A DNA stretch of 64,000 bases from Methylobacterium currus (GCF_003058325.1 NZ_CP028845.1:1-64000); one strand, 5' to 3'. Shown: positions 45,276 through 56,984, counted from the first letter of the stretch. Program-made: numbers and translations. The notes: generated from the sequence alone by a model not told the origin.

Positions 45276-46150
45276 TTATGTGTTAAAACGACCCGCCTTA
45301 CCAGCAAGTCGGATTTTAGGATCCATATAGAGGCTTTGCCAATAAACGCATGAATTTTTTCCATACGAATTATCTCTCAAGGTACAAGGGACGCCTAGCA
45401 ACTCGCTCCAATCGCAACATGAAGTCGATCAGTATTTATATGTGAACACAAACTTATTGCGTTAAGGAAACACCATGACGAAAGACGAGCCATATCAGGC
45501 AGCACGCCAAAAGCAAACAAATTTGAAATATCTAAATCTGTCGAAAGATCAGAAAACATCGATTCCTCGTCCTCTCGATAATAATCAACGCTTGGTAATT
45601 TAGTAATATTTTCCATTTCAAATCCTGAATTGAGTAACATGTAAGACAGTTCTTTGTATCCAAAATTTCCTATTTTTTTATTTTTTACAAAATTCTTAGC
45701 ATCTACTTGAAATGCCATATCATGAGATAATCTCACGTCTAGTTTATGATTAGTACTTCTAACGTAATTAAAACTGTAAAGATCTCTGCAAAATATCAAA
45801 CAAGAATCATCCATGCGCAATATTAAATCTTTATGCCCACGAATAGTATGAGGCAACAAAATTAATTTTTTTACTCTTCCTATCGATTTAGCAATCAAAT
45901 CACTAACTGTATTATATAAAGGTACTAAATTTCCACCTCCTCCAATAACAAGTATTCTATTGTCTATAGATGTATCGTCATCCATTAATGTCCACTTAAC
46001 CCCAATTTTACTGAAAAAATTATATGTTCCTAGGGCAATCAAAGAGTCTCCTGCATTTCCTCTATTTGGGAAATAAATTAATTCTTCATTTTTGTAATCA
46101 GCAAGTGCTGATCCAACAGCTGCACAGTCAAAATAACTAGTTTTGTCCAT
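45276..46150 (-). pseudogene. Polysaccharide pyruvyl transferase family protein, frameshifted near its end
   Basis: From ATG 46150 (preceded by AGAGG) the frame gives 251 residues: NRGNAGDSLIALGTYNFFSK, ILVIGGGGNLVPLY, LILLPHTIRG, LSHDMAFQ and INTDRLHVAIGAS. These are the landmarks of the PS_pyruv_trans (PF04230) fold, which adds ketal pyruvate to surface sugars. It then stops at 45395. One missing base after GCGAG would continue LLGVPCTLRDNSYGKNSCVY, WQSLYMDPKIRLAGKAGRFN to a TAA at 45276, the normal C-terminus. The loss may be real or a sequencing error. It may have been co-transcribed with the GT90 gene 70 bases downstream. Confidence 0.78.
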
Positions 46151-46538
46151 TGTTTTAGAGCCTCTTCTTTTTATAGGATGTTGCGTTTTGTATATTTATT
46201 TGTTATAAATAAATAAAACTTATAATATGATAATAATTTTATACGACTATAAAATTTACATGTATTATTTAAAACAGGATATATTTAATTGAAAATTCTT
46301 AGTCCGGACATACAATGTATTTGCTCACCATTGTGAAGCCGGCCTGTCATTGTCAACGCCGATTGCAGCCTGACCCATGCTAGCTCTTACGTGTTTGTAG
46401 TGCAAGCGTAGCAATCAAGCTGCCAGTACATAAGCGCGGAGTAGGTCGAGCTTGGCATTCACATATTGTCAACCCCCTGTGGAGTGGTTCATCGGCGAGT
46501 TTGATACCGCCAGCGAAATCGGAGGAGGCATCGGATGT
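46151..46538. other. AT-rich intergenic stretch
   Basis: About 390 bp between the pyruvyl transferase and an IS21 element. The first 150 bp are extremely AT-rich and probably contain the promoter of the minus-strand glycan genes. No gene is recognised. Confidence 0.45.
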
Positions 46539-46690
46539 GTCAAACGGCATCGGAACGGGACCCCTGATCGGCGTCCAATCGGGACCCTTGTTGCGCGTGG
46601 CGAGACGCCCCTGATCAGCCCGGCGAAGCGGGTCGGGGTGGCGCAGCCGGGCTGCGCAGGGGTCCAGGATGAGCCGCGCGCAGGCTGCCC

Positions 46691-47425
46691 TCACGCCCGG
46701 TTCTTGAAGCGCCAGCTCTCGTTGCCGGTCTCGACGATCTCGCAGTGGTGGGTCAGCCGATCGAGCAGCGCCGTCGTCATCTTGGCGTCGCCGGCAAACA
46801 CGCTCGGCCACTCCCCGAACGCCAGGTTGGTCGTCACCACGATCGAGGTGGTCTCGTAGAGCCGGCTGATCAGGTGGAACAGCAGCTGACCGCCCGACTG
46901 CGCGAACGGCAGGTAGCCGAGCTCGTCCAGCACCACCAGATCGAGCCGGGCGAGGTGGTCGGCGATGCGGCCCTGCCGGCCGGCCCGCGCCTCAGCCTCG
47001 AGCCGGTTGACGAGGTCGACCACGGTGTAGAACCGGGCCCGCGCCCCGTCCCGGATGCACGACCGGGCGACCGCGATGGCCAGGTGCGTCTTGCCCGTGC
47101 CGGTGCCGCCCACCAGCACGACGTTGCGCTGATGGGCCAGGAACTCGCCGCCGCAGAGGTCGCGCACCAGACCCTCGTTGATCGGCGTCCCGGCAAAGGC
47201 GAACTCGGCGAGGTCCTTGGCCAGGGGCAGCTTGGCAATCGTCATCTGGTAGCGGATCGAGCGCGCCTGCTTCTCGCTGATCTCGGCCTGCAACAGGTCG
47301 CCGACGATCTGCTGCGGTTCGTGGCTGCGCTTGAGGGCGACCTTGATGATCTCGTCGTAGGCCGCCTTCATCCCGAACAGCTTCAGCTCGCCCATGGTGG
47401 CGAGGATCTGCTGACGTTCCATCAT
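46691..47425 (-). CDS. istB: IS21 helper ATPase IstB (copy 2)
   Basis: The 244-residue protein starts [20 protein letters not shown] on the ATGA overlap with istA. Walker A is [20 protein letters not shown], Walker [13 protein letters not shown], then [20 protein letters not shown] and [20 protein letters not shown]. The length is normal for this IstB subtype. Confidence 0.93.
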   Translation of the reverse strand: MMERQQILATMGELKLFGMKAAYDEIIKVALKRSHEPQQIVGDLLQAEISEKQARSIRYQMTIAKLPLAKDLAEFAFAGTPINEGLVRDLCGGEFLAHQRNVVLVGGTGTGKTHLAIAVARSCIRDGARARFYTVVDLVNRLEAEARAGRQGRIADHLARLDLVVLDELGYLPFAQSGGQLLFHLISRLYETTSIVVTTNLAFGEWPSVFAGDAKMTTALLDRLTHHCEIVETGNESWRFKNRA

Positions 47426-48921
47426 GGGGCTCTCCTCAGGCTGTCGTAGCGGGCACAGTCGGCGACCGGCTCGTGGCGCAGCCGCAGGCTCTCGGGCGTC
47501 AGCAGCGGGACGGGCGCGGGCGGCTCCCGCTGGCGGGCCAGGATGTTGAGCACCACGTCGACCGAGTACACGCCCTCGCGCAGTGCCTCGGCGCAGGCCG
47601 CTTCGACCGCGGAGAGGCCGTCGCCGAGCACGGCGGTGAGGATCTCGACCATCTGGCGGTCGCCGTCGGCGCTGCCGGCGAGCTTGCGGCGGATCCGTTC
47701 GAGGGCGGCGGGCAGGACCCAGTCCTTGAACGGTGCGCCGTTGCGCAGCGCGCCGGGCTTGCGGGCGAGCACGGGGACGTAGTGCCAGGGGTCGAACACC
47801 GTCTGGCCGCGGCCGAAGGCCCGCGGGTGCTCGGCGACGACGCGCCCGTCCTGGCGGATCTCGATGCGCTCGGCATAGGCGCGCACCTCGACCGGGCGAC
47901 CGATGGCCGAGGCCATGACCGAGTACTTGTTGTTGTCGAAGCGCACCAGGCAGGTCGAGGACACGGCCGCCGGCACGGCGTGGAAGCCGTCGAAGCGTCC
48001 GGCGTAGGGGACCAGGGCTCCCCGTTCGGCTTCGAAGGCCTGCCAGATCGTCAGGTCGCGCTGCTCGGGATGGGGGTGGGCCTTGGCGTAGGCGACGACC
48101 CCGTCGAGCAGCAGGGCGTTGAGCTCGTCGTAGCTTCTCACCCGGATGCGCGGGGTGAACAGGCGCTCGCGCACCAGCCCGACCTGGTTCTCGACCTGCC
48201 CCTTCTCCCAGCCCGACGCCGGCGTGCAGGCCACGGGCTCGACGAGGTAGTGCGAGCACATCTGCAGGAAGCGGCGGTTGTAGGCGCGCTCGCGCCCGAC
48301 GAAGATCGTCTCGACCGCGGTCTTCATGTTGTCGTAGATCCCCCGCTGGCAGGTGCCACGGAAGAAGGCGAACGCCCGGTCATGGGCGTCGAAGACCATC
48401 TCCTGGCTCTCGCGCGGATAGGCCCGCACGAACAGCATGCGCGAGTGGCAGAGCCGGACGTGGGCGACCTTGACGGTCGTGGTGACACCGGCGATCAGGA
48501 CGATCTCGTGGCTCCAGTCGAACTGGTAGGCTTCGCCCGGGGCGAAGGCGAGCGGCACGAAGGCGGGAGCCGTCACGCTGGCCTGCTGGCGCTTCCACGT
48601 CCTGGCGTAGCGGCGAACGGCATCATAGCCGCCCTCGTAGCCGAGCCCCCGTAGCGCTTCGAAGATCCGGGTCGGCGTCAACCGCTCCCGCACCGGCTTC
48701 CCGGCATTGGCCGCCAGCATCTGGTCGAGTTCGTCGCGCCAGGGCCCGAGCTTGGGTGCAGGCTGGACGCTGCGGGTGTAGCGGAAGGCGGTTGCCTCCG
48801 AGCGGATCACCTTCCTGACGACCTTGCGGGAGAGCTTCAGCTCCCGGCAGATCTGCTTGATCGGCTTATGCTGCACGAAATACGCGCGGCGGATCTTCGC
48901 GACCGTCTCCACGACCAACAT
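47422..48921 (-). CDS. istA: IS21 transposase IstA (copy 2)
   Basis: This transposase of about 499 residues starts [20 protein letters not shown]; the frame opens upstream to 48999. The HTH is [20 protein letters not shown]. The rve core has [12 protein letters not shown] (first Asp), [10 protein letters not shown] (second Asp) and [19 protein letters not shown] (Glu). The C-terminus includes [20 protein letters not shown]. Complete. Confidence 0.92.
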   Translation of the reverse strand: MLVVETVAKIRRAYFVQHKPIKQICRELKLSRKVVRKVIRSEATAFRYTRSVQPAPKLGPWRDELDQMLAANAGKPVRERLTPTRIFEALRGLGYEGGYDAVRRYARTWKRQQASVTAPAFVPLAFAPGEAYQFDWSHEIVLIAGVTTTVKVAHVRLCHSRMLFVRAYPRESQEMVFDAHDRAFAFFRGTCQRGIYDNMKTAVETIFVGRERAYNRRFLQMCSHYLVEPVACTPASGWEKGQVENQVGLVRERLFTPRIRVRSYDELNALLLDGVVAYAKAHPHPEQRDLTIWQAFEAERGALVPYAGRFDGFHAVPAAVSSTCLVRFDNNKYSVMASAIGRPVEVRAYAERIEIRQDGRVVAEHPRAFGRGQTVFDPWHYVPVLARKPGALRNGAPFKDWVLPAALERIRRKLAGSADGDRQMVEILTAVLGDGLSAVEAACAEALREGVYSVDVVLNILARQREPPAPVPLLTPESLRLRHEPVADCARYDSLRRAP

Positions 48922-49035
48922 CCTCCGCGAGCCTCCCGTTCCGAGTGCGGGAGGCAGTCTGGATGACGTATCCTGGGGGCCCGTTTGAACGCCGATCACC
49001 CCGGAAACGGGGTCCTTATTCCACGCCTAATCACA

Positions 49036-49211
49036 CCTTCCACGACGATCAGTCCCGGATCCGCACCGCTTATGCACCCGAGAACATGCTCACCGTCCGC
49101 CACATCGCGGTGAACGTGGCAGCCCGCAAAAAGGGCAAGGACTCCATGCGCCTCGCCCTCAAAACCGCAGGATGGGACGATGACTACCTCGTCAGGCTCG
49201 TCGCTCCATGA
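49036..49211 (+). pseudogene. ISAs1-family transposase, C-terminal fragment
   Basis: SRIRTAYAPENMLTVRHIAV, NVAARKKGKDSMRLALKTAG and WDDDYLVRLVAP form the typical end of ISAs1 (H-repeat-associated) transposases. The 5' part is removed by the IS21 end at 49035. Confidence 0.75.
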
Positions 49212-49510
49212 ACCTTCACCTGATTCCCCTGCAATGGTGCCGGCAGGCCTAGTGTTTACAGCGTCTTAGTTATAGAATGAGCATGGTCAAGGTATATACT
49301 GATGCCGGTACACCCGTTGCGCGGTAAAATTTAGCAGGAGTTAAATCAAGGATTGATAATAACATTGAAAACAATGATTTTATTTCAATCCAAGAAGCAT
49401 ATTATATCGAGTGGGAATACGAAAAACTCGGAATTATCCTAGAAAGACTTGACAAGCACGATAAGATATGGGGTATTTCTATTAAATCGGCCGACCTGCG
49501 AGGACATATA

Positions 49511-50482
49511 TTGCATCGGAGAAATGATTGGTATGATGCCTATAAGTCGTTAAGCAGTGCATTAGAAATTTTTCCGGATAGTGTTGACATATGTTATTGG
49601 GCGGCATTGAACGCCATTGATGCAGGATCCTACGAGAGTGCGAGTGGTTTGCTTGATAGATTGGGTGACCGCCTAAGCTCTATTCCCGAGCGCTACCTTC
49701 GAGGCATATGGCGAGCTGCTGGGGTCGTTGGCAACATACAACTCGCTAGTGCCGCCTTTAGTCAGGCTAAGGCGCAGGGGTCTGAACTTGCACTGGATGC
49801 TGTTGGCTTGAGGATCGAAAGCGCGCTTGCTGCACAAAGCATTAATCTTTGTCCGATCATCTCTGTTGGAGAAAACTGTCAACCATGGATGTTGCCAAAT
49901 CGTTGGGGACTGCGTAGGCCAAGCGATATCGGCCCGCAGTCTTCAATGTTCAATTTGGGTCAATCAAATTGCTACGGTGTAGCAAAAATTCTCAGGAGCT
50001 TAGGTGAAAATTTTGTATCGCCAGAGTATTTAAGCGTTAAAGAATATCCGCAAAGAGCCCCATGTCCTACAAACGACACATTTCACTACGAATTCAATCA
50101 CGAATTAGGAAAATATTGGCTGGAAAACAATTACGAAAATCTAATATCGAGGTATAAATCAAGAATTTCGAATTTTCACAAATTTATCGCGGGTCAGCAA
50201 AGAGTATTTTTCTTTTACTCAGACAGGGATGGTGACATAAATTCTGTTGTTGATGCGATTATTGAAATAAATCAAGATGATAATTATTCGATTGTAATAA
50301 TAGATCTGTTCGACGGAGAGAGACCATCGCGATTGCGCCATCACGATCGCGTCAGTTATGCGCGTTTAAGATTTCCGGACAAAGATTACGTCTGGTGGAG
50401 GCCGGATCATCATGATAGTGATGCTGGGGTGTATTTCGAAAGATCAATTCGAAATCAATTGATTGATGCGGCTAGAATTTAA
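49511..50482 (+). CDS. TPR-like protein with a DUF1796-like (putative cysteine peptidase) domain
   Basis: From TTG 49511 there are 323 residues, but the frame is open upstream to about 49326 with coding character (EAYYIEWEYEKLGIILERLD). No ATG/GTG/TTG fits the AGGAG at 49337; only ATT codons (near 49351) do. The N-terminal part is TPR-like (NDWYDAYKSLSSALEIFPDS). From residue ~115, IISVGENCQPWMLPNRWGLR then SSMFNLGQS resembles DUF1796 putative papain-like peptidases, which carry an early invariant Cys. FFFYSDRDGDINSVVDAI and a His-rich tail (PDHHDSDAGVYF) follow. AT-rich and probably horizontally acquired. Function unknown; related proteins often sit among glycan genes. Confidence 0.55.
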   Translation: MHRRNDWYDAYKSLSSALEIFPDSVDICYWAALNAIDAGSYESASGLLDRLGDRLSSIPERYLRGIWRAAGVVGNIQLASAAFSQAKAQGSELALDAVGLRIESALAAQSINLCPIISVGENCQPWMLPNRWGLRRPSDIGPQSSMFNLGQSNCYGVAKILRSLGENFVSPEYLSVKEYPQRAPCPTNDTFHYEFNHELGKYWLENNYENLISRYKSRISNFHKFIAGQQRVFFFYSDRDGDINSVVDAIIEINQDDNYSIVIIDLFDGERPSRLRHHDRVSYARLRFPDKDYVWWRPDHHDSDAGVYFERSIRNQLIDAARI

Positions 50483-50609
50483 CGAAGCGCTCGGAGAACA
50501 AAACCGACTGCTCTGCGAGTGAAGACGAAATCGAGAACGACGGAGCGCCCCGAGCTCGAGCCCGGGGTGCATCGCCGGATGTTAATTGGGAGGCTGCGCA
50601 AAGGTGCGT

Positions 50610-50920
50610 GCTAGTCGATCCCCTCCAGCAGAATGGCGAGCTGGGTCGACGTCAACGCGGCGGCGGCACCAGCGGTGGACGGCCAGACGAAGCGGCCCTT
50701 CTCCAGGCGCTTGGCGAACAGGTGATTACCCTGGCCGTCCCACCACAGCACCTTGATCAGGTGGCCCTGACGCCCGCGGAACACGAAGGCCTGGCCGAGG
50801 AGAAGGGATCGCGCGCCAAATGGTCCTGGACGAGGGCGGCCACAGCCCGTCGAAGCCCCTGCGCATGGAGGTCAGCTCGGTGGCCAGCCAGACGCGGAAG
50901 CCGGACGGGACGGGGATCAT
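50610..50920 (-). pseudogene. IS66-family OrfB (TnpB), frameshifted
   Basis: The minus strand reads MIPVPSGFRVWLATELTSMR then RGFDGL. After a frame change near 50820 it continues AFVFRGRQGHLIKVLWWDGQ, GNHLFAKRLEKGRFVWPSTA and LAILLEGID. This is the complete IS66 TnpB signature in two frames. The large TnpC gene that normally follows is absent. Confidence 0.78.
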
Positions 50921-51134
50921 CGGCCAAGTAGCGCGGCGATCGCGCCCCGCAGGAGCGTCAGGTCCGGCCTGGCTGCGGCCCGCACGCGATGCCCGGCAGA
51001 TAGCTCGATCTCGATCAGGCCCGATTCAGCCAGTACGTCGTCTGCCGCCGTGACCGGGGGGCGGCAAGGTGTCAACGCCGATTGAAGTCTGACCCACCTT
51101 TGGGTTTGTCGCCGATCGTAACCTGACCCACCCC

Positions 51135-52999
<1,865 letters not shown>

Positions 53000-53369
53000 C
53001 TACGGCCTGGGTCAGGGTTCAGTCGGCGACTGGGTCAGTTTCACATCGGCGCCTACACAAGGCGAGCGGAATGAAGCTCGGCGGCGCGGCGACAGCCGCA
53101 TCCCGCTGCTCGGTCAGCAAGGCGTGCCGCCATCGGAACAACAGGCCGGAGCGCAGACCATGCCGGCGGGCTACCTCAGACGCGGTCGTGGCAGGATCGT
53201 CCGCCTCGGCCAGGATGGCGCGCTTCTGCTCGGGCGACCAGACGCGGCGCGTGCCCGCAACGACGATATGAGGAAGTTGGTCATAGGTTCAGACACACGG
53301 CCGATATAGCGTCATCTGACGGCAATGCTTGTATCCAGAGCAAAGCACTACAAGAGGGCGGCCCTCACC

Positions 53370-53480
53370 GAGTGCTTACGCCTGATCTGAGCCTCGCTGG
53401 TGTGAGCGCCGATGCGGACGACCGCGCCACCGATCTCGAGTTCGATCCCGACGCCGTCCGCCGCTCGCGCGGGCGACCGC
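53370..53480 (-). pseudogene. Possible second IS66 OrfA remnant
   Basis: The minus strand reads GVGIELEIGGAVVRIGAHTS, resembling the beta-strand near the end of IS66 OrfA (GxRIEIGGxVVRV). Only about 30 codons look real. The remaining bases of 53291-53588 show nothing else. Confidence 0.35.
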
Positions 53481-53588
53481 ATCGGTCGTGACCAAGACAG
53501 TCATAGTCGCTCATATCTGCATCGCTACGCGCAGCCTCGCCGAGCGATCAATCGGATGCGGGATGAGCGGTCGCCCTGGTCCCAGAGG

Positions 53589-54329
53589 TCAACCCTCTGC
53601 GAACAGGTCGGGTCGCTTCAGCAGGTCCTCGTACTGTGCCGGGGTGCCGCAGAACAACACCTCTGCCACTGGCACCTCGAAGTAGCGGACGTCACGTCCC
53701 TGGGCGATCATTGCGTTGTACATCGGCGCGACGTAGAGCTCCGGAGCACTCGGGACCTGTCTCTCCACCTCGAACGCCGCCTCGTAATCGGCGGCCCGGC
53801 GGAAATAGTAGAGCCCGGTGCTCGCGAGCCTGGAGATGACTCGCTTCTCCGCCGTCTCAGCCACCCGCTCGTCGCCGTCCTCGTGCGGTCTGGCGAAGGA
53901 GTAGCCCGGATCGTCCGCGTGCATGACTTCCAGGTAGCCGTCCGCTCTCATCATCCAGGAGCGGTCGGGATAGCGGAAGCGGGGGCGGATCGTATCGATG
54001 TTGAAGATGGTCAGCGGCTCGTCTTGCGCGACACGTGCGCCCTTCAGGCCGAGCCGGACCGTGTCCGCTTGTCCCAGCGTTGGCTCTGAGAGCATGACGA
54101 TCTCCATCTGCGAGATGCCCATTCGTGCCGTCTCGCGATAGATGAAGTCTTCAGTGTCCGCCTCGGAGCGCGCGATGAACAGGAACGGCTCCGTCGCGAA
54201 GTAGTGTGAGAAGCTGCCGACCGTCCTCTCGAATAGGCTGCGGCCGTGGAGATCGAGCATGTACTTGGGCAGCGCGTACCCGGCGTTGCGGAAGCGCTGG
54301 CTCAGTCCGGCCATCGGGATGACGATCAC
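53589..54329 (-). CDS. Sugar nucleotidyltransferase-like protein
   Basis: The 246-residue NTP-transferase fold protein starts at GTG 54329 (VIVIPMAGLSQRFRNAGYAL), eight bases after AGGAG. PMAGLSQRF matches the G-x-G-x-R nucleotide-binding loop and LPKYMLDLHGRSLFERTV the conserved P-K. IFNIDTIRPRF holds the metal Asp, and STGLYYFRRAADYEAAFEVE with PMYNAMIAQGRDVRYFEV is typical of the C-terminal part. It is the last gene of a three-gene operon with a nucleotidyltransferase-kinase fusion and a HAD phosphatase. It probably activates a phosphorylated head group (sugar, polyol or choline-like) for glycan decoration. The substrate is unknown. Confidence 0.75.
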   Translation of the reverse strand: MIVIPMAGLSQRFRNAGYALPKYMLDLHGRSLFERTVGSFSHYFATEPFLFIARSEADTEDFIYRETARMGISQMEIVMLSEPTLGQADTVRLGLKGARVAQDEPLTIFNIDTIRPRFRYPDRSWMMRADGYLEVMHADDPGYSFARPHEDGDERVAETAEKRVISRLASTGLYYFRRAADYEAAFEVERQVPSAPELYVAPMYNAMIAQGRDVRYFEVPVAEVLFCGTPAQYEDLLKRPDLFAEG

Positions 54330-54414
54330 AGGGGCACTCCTGCCAAGATTTTTCTCTGTCGGCGGCCTGCTACCTCGGGCATGCGGCTTCCGCCCCGACC
54401 GCGGCGCACCGTCG

Positions 54415-56043
54415 CTAGACGCGCCACGCGCTGTCCACGTCGAGCCCGGCATAGAGGCGCAGGGCGTTGGCGATGAATGCGCGCTGGCGGTCAGGGCGGT
54501 CGGCGTGGAGCGGAAGCATCGACAGGAAAAGACCGACCGTGATCGCGCGGATCTCGGCGCTCCCGGCATTCGTCCCGCCGACCTCGAACTCGCTCCAGGC
54601 CTCCTCCAGCCAGGTGTGGTGCGGCGCGGCCTCGAAGGTGATCGAGAAGCGGCCGTTGTCCTCCACCGGCATCGCGTAGCGTCCCGCGATGATCTGATCG
54701 TAGCGGCCGACGATCGAGTGTGTCATTTTGGCAAGATCGTAGCGCACATCGCCGAAGACCGAGCAATCTCCGCTTGCCTCGACGTAGCCGCGCGGGTCGA
54801 TGACCTTAATGCGCTGCACGCGCGAGCTATACAGGACGTTGCTGAAGCAGAAATCGCCGTGCATAATTGTCTGGCGACGAGTGCCGCTGAGGTCGATGCC
54901 TGTCTCAAGATCCTCGGCGATCTGCATCAGCGAGGGCATCGGCTGGCCATCATAGCGGAGCATGTGGTGGATGTCGAAGCCGGTCTCGTTGGAGAAGCGG
55001 CGGAGGCGGTCCGCCGTCTTTACGGTCGCGAGCTGGCGCAGCGCGATGCTTGCTGGTTCAGGGCCCTGCACGCTCGCACAGGTGGCCAGGAACTCGTGGC
55101 ATGATTGGAGTACGCGCATCCAAGTGGCGCGGCCGAGGGTACCGAAGACGAACAGCTCCGAGAGGGTGGGCAGGTGCTCGTACTCGGTCTCGTAGAAGGC
55201 CGTGCCGTTCTCCTCCCCGCTGTCGATCAGGCGCGCCGTGTAGACGCGCAGGGTTGGCGGAACGCTCGCGAACCAGGACGCCTCGGCCACCATCTTCTCG
55301 GTATCAGCGCTGAGTTTGCGTACCGTCCGGCCATCGATCCGCAGCATGTTGAAGGCTCGGGCGCTCGCCAGCAGCCGGCGCGAGCGGAAGAAGGTCTGCA
55401 GGTGGCCGAAATCGAGCCATTTAGCAAGGTCGATATCAACGGTGCACAGTCCCCGCTCGCGCGCGTAGGCCTCGATGCCCTCGACGAAGGAGCCGCGGGC
55501 ACGGACGATAGCGCGCACCAGGGCCGAACTGTGCGCGAAAGCGAAGTAGCCGCAGGCGACCAGCCGGGGATGCGAGACGGGCAGGCCCGCCGCGAAAGTA
55601 TGCACGCCGAGGATGCGATTACCTTCCCGGTGCACCTCGGCCCAGGAATACCCCTCTTCACTCGGGGCGACGCCGATCTCGTCGAGACCGGTCGGGACGC
55701 TGGTGAGGAGCGTGTCGCCGTGCAGGATCCGAACGGGCTGCTCCGGCCCACCGATCAAGTTGAGCGCGAAGACCACAGCCTCGCCGAGGCTCAGCCCGTC
55801 CGGCACCGTCAGCACCGTCGCGCCCGCTTCCGCCAGTCGCCGTTCGTCCTCAGGGGCGACGACGTAGCTCTCGGGCAGGGTGATGTAGACCGGGCGTTCG
55901 CGCCCGAGCTGCTCGAGCTGGTACTCGTACAGGCGCTTGGTGCCAACCGGCAGGAAGGTCGGGGGCAGGTGCCCGAACTCGGCGGACAATTCCTGGTCGA
56001 CATAGGCGCTCGACGTGACGAGCCACAGGCCGTTCGATGCCAT
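54415..56043 (-). CDS. Nucleotidyltransferase fused to a small-molecule kinase
   Basis: The 542-residue protein has two parts. Residues ~1-230 resemble an NTP-transferase domain (FLPVGTKRLYEYQLEQLGRE, VRILHGDTLLTSVPTGLDEI) with a weakened N-terminal loop. The C-terminal part is an aminoglycoside/choline-kinase-like fold with catalytic loop TIMHGDFCFSNVLYSS (about 391-406) and metal motif KVIDPRGYVEASGDCSVFGD then VRYDLAKMTHS. The LicA/LicC-type logic (kinase plus nucleotidyltransferase) makes an activated head group for a surface glycan. It lies three bases after the HAD gene and 85 before the second nucleotidyltransferase. A broken substrate loop in the N-domain is possible. Confidence 0.72.
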   Translation of the reverse strand: MASNGLWLVTSSAYVDQELSAEFGHLPPTFLPVGTKRLYEYQLEQLGRERPVYITLPESYVVAPEDERRLAEAGATVLTVPDGLSLGEAVVFALNLIGGPEQPVRILHGDTLLTSVPTGLDEIGVAPSEEGYSWAEVHREGNRILGVHTFAAGLPVSHPRLVACGYFAFAHSSALVRAIVRARGSFVEGIEAYARERGLCTVDIDLAKWLDFGHLQTFFRSRRLLASARAFNMLRIDGRTVRKLSADTEKMVAEASWFASVPPTLRVYTARLIDSGEENGTAFYETEYEHLPTLSELFVFGTLGRATWMRVLQSCHEFLATCASVQGPEPASIALRQLATVKTADRLRRFSNETGFDIHHMLRYDGQPMPSLMQIAEDLETGIDLSGTRRQTIMHGDFCFSNVLYSSRVQRIKVIDPRGYVEASGDCSVFGDVRYDLAKMTHSIVGRYDQIIAGRYAMPVEDNGRFSITFEAAPHHTWLEEAWSEFEVGGTNAGSAEIRAITVGLFLSMLPLHADRPDRQRAFIANALRLYAGLDVDSAWRV

Positions 56044-56046
56044 TCC

Positions 56047-56427
56047 TTACACTGCCGAGGTTGGCCCGATCAGGGCGAGGATCTGCTCGCGCGTGAGCGA
56101 GACGAATTCGGACGGGCGCACAGCGCGGTCGTCCACGTAGAAGCCATCCGTCCCGCACCACGGCTTGCCGACGTGGATCTCGTCGTACGGAATGTCGTGG
56201 CGCTTCAGCCAGTCGATGATCACCGGCACGGTGTGGGCTGTGATCTTGCCGACGGAGTTCTCGAAGGTGCGCATGTTGCGGGCTGAGTAGATCACGATCG
56301 CGAAGCCCATGTCGCGGTACTCGCGCATCCGCGCGACAATCTCCGGATCGGGCACCTTGTCCGCGTAGTCGATGGTCGGATCCTCGCGCGTGATTGTTCC
56401 ATCGAGGTCCATAACGAGGCGCTTCAT
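56047..56427 (-). CDS. HAD-family phosphatase of capsule-type clusters
   Basis: The 126-residue minimal HAD protein has motif I DLDGTITRED (nucleophile Asp7 and acid/base Asp9), motif II Ser in IYSARNMRTFENSV, a Lys in HVGKPWCGTDG and motif IV FYVDDRAVRPSEFV. It lacks a cap domain, so it may act on a phosphorylated small sugar or polyol. First gene of the HAD / fusion / nucleotidyltransferase operon. Two MITEs lie in its upstream region. Confidence 0.78.
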   Translation of the reverse strand: MKRLVMDLDGTITREDPTIDYADKVPDPEIVARMREYRDMGFAIVIYSARNMRTFENSVGKITAHTVPVIIDWLKRHDIPYDEIHVGKPWCGTDGFYVDDRAVRPSEFVSLTREQILALIGPTSAV

Positions 56428-56464
56428 GAGGCAGAAACTTCCTGATAGATGGAGCGTCGGATCG

Positions 56465-56572
56465 CTAGTGCCCTGACGCCTTCAAAAGGTGCACGCGCAA
56501 CAAAAATTCCTTCATGAGTGCAATCTGTTAGCGAATGAGCACGTGGCACATTTGTCGGTGTCGGTGCACTAG
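56465..56572. repeat. MITE copy 2
   Basis: CTAGTGCCCTGACGCC opens and GTGTCGGTGCACTAG closes the repeat. It is 108 bp with CTAG at both ends and shares the internal GACGCCTTCAAAA and GTTAGCGA with copy 1. It lies 38 bp upstream of the HAD gene start and shares its right-hand CTAG with copy 3. Confidence 0.78.
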
Positions 56573-56678
56573 TGTCCTGACGCCGACAAAACATCCAAAG
56601 ACGGACGGGATTTCCTTCGCACCTGCAAGCGATTAATAAAACGATCATGTGATGCATCCGTCGGCATCTGTGCATTGG
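56569..56678. repeat. MITE copy 3, degenerate right end
   Basis: CTAGTGTCCTGACGCCGACA opens the repeat. CCGTCGGCATCTGTGCATTG closes it, with the final CACTAG mutated. It is in tandem with copy 2. Confidence 0.65.
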
Positions 56679-56984
56679 CGCACACAGGTCCGCTTCGCCA
56701 AGGCCCACCTCTCGGCAGCCTCGGTGTCGGCAGCATTTGAGAGTGTCGGACACTACGAGCCGGATCAGCATTCTCAATGGACTGGGTTACAGCTCACTCC
56801 AGGGACGGACGCAGTCTCCAGACCATCTTCCAGGATGGGCACGGCAGCTTGCGCGGCGGTCTTAGCACCGTCGACCCATCCCGTCACCTGGCAAGACCAT
56901 GCCGCGCTGGGAAGGCCACCGGCGCTCACGGCTCCGTCGCTCGAGGATCGAAGTGCAGCATCGCGCGTGATCTGGCGGCCACGC

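Larger units (their letters stand above)
46539..49035. mobile_element. Complete IS21-family element (copy 2, different subtype)
   Basis: The ends begin TGTCAAACGGCATCGGAA (46539) and, complementary, TGTGATTAGGCGTGGAAT (ending 49035). Both lead into GACCCC and TGATCGGCG repeats. istA and istB are intact and overlap. No target duplication is visible (GGATG versus CCTTC). The right end cuts an ISAs1 transposase. The same terminal sequences flank the ISL3 nest at 30.6 and 37.2 kb. Confidence 0.85.

Noticed and set aside
46539..49035. Target duplication around IS21 copy 2
   Set aside because: Flanks GGATG and CCTTC do not match. The element is complete, but one side has probably been rearranged.
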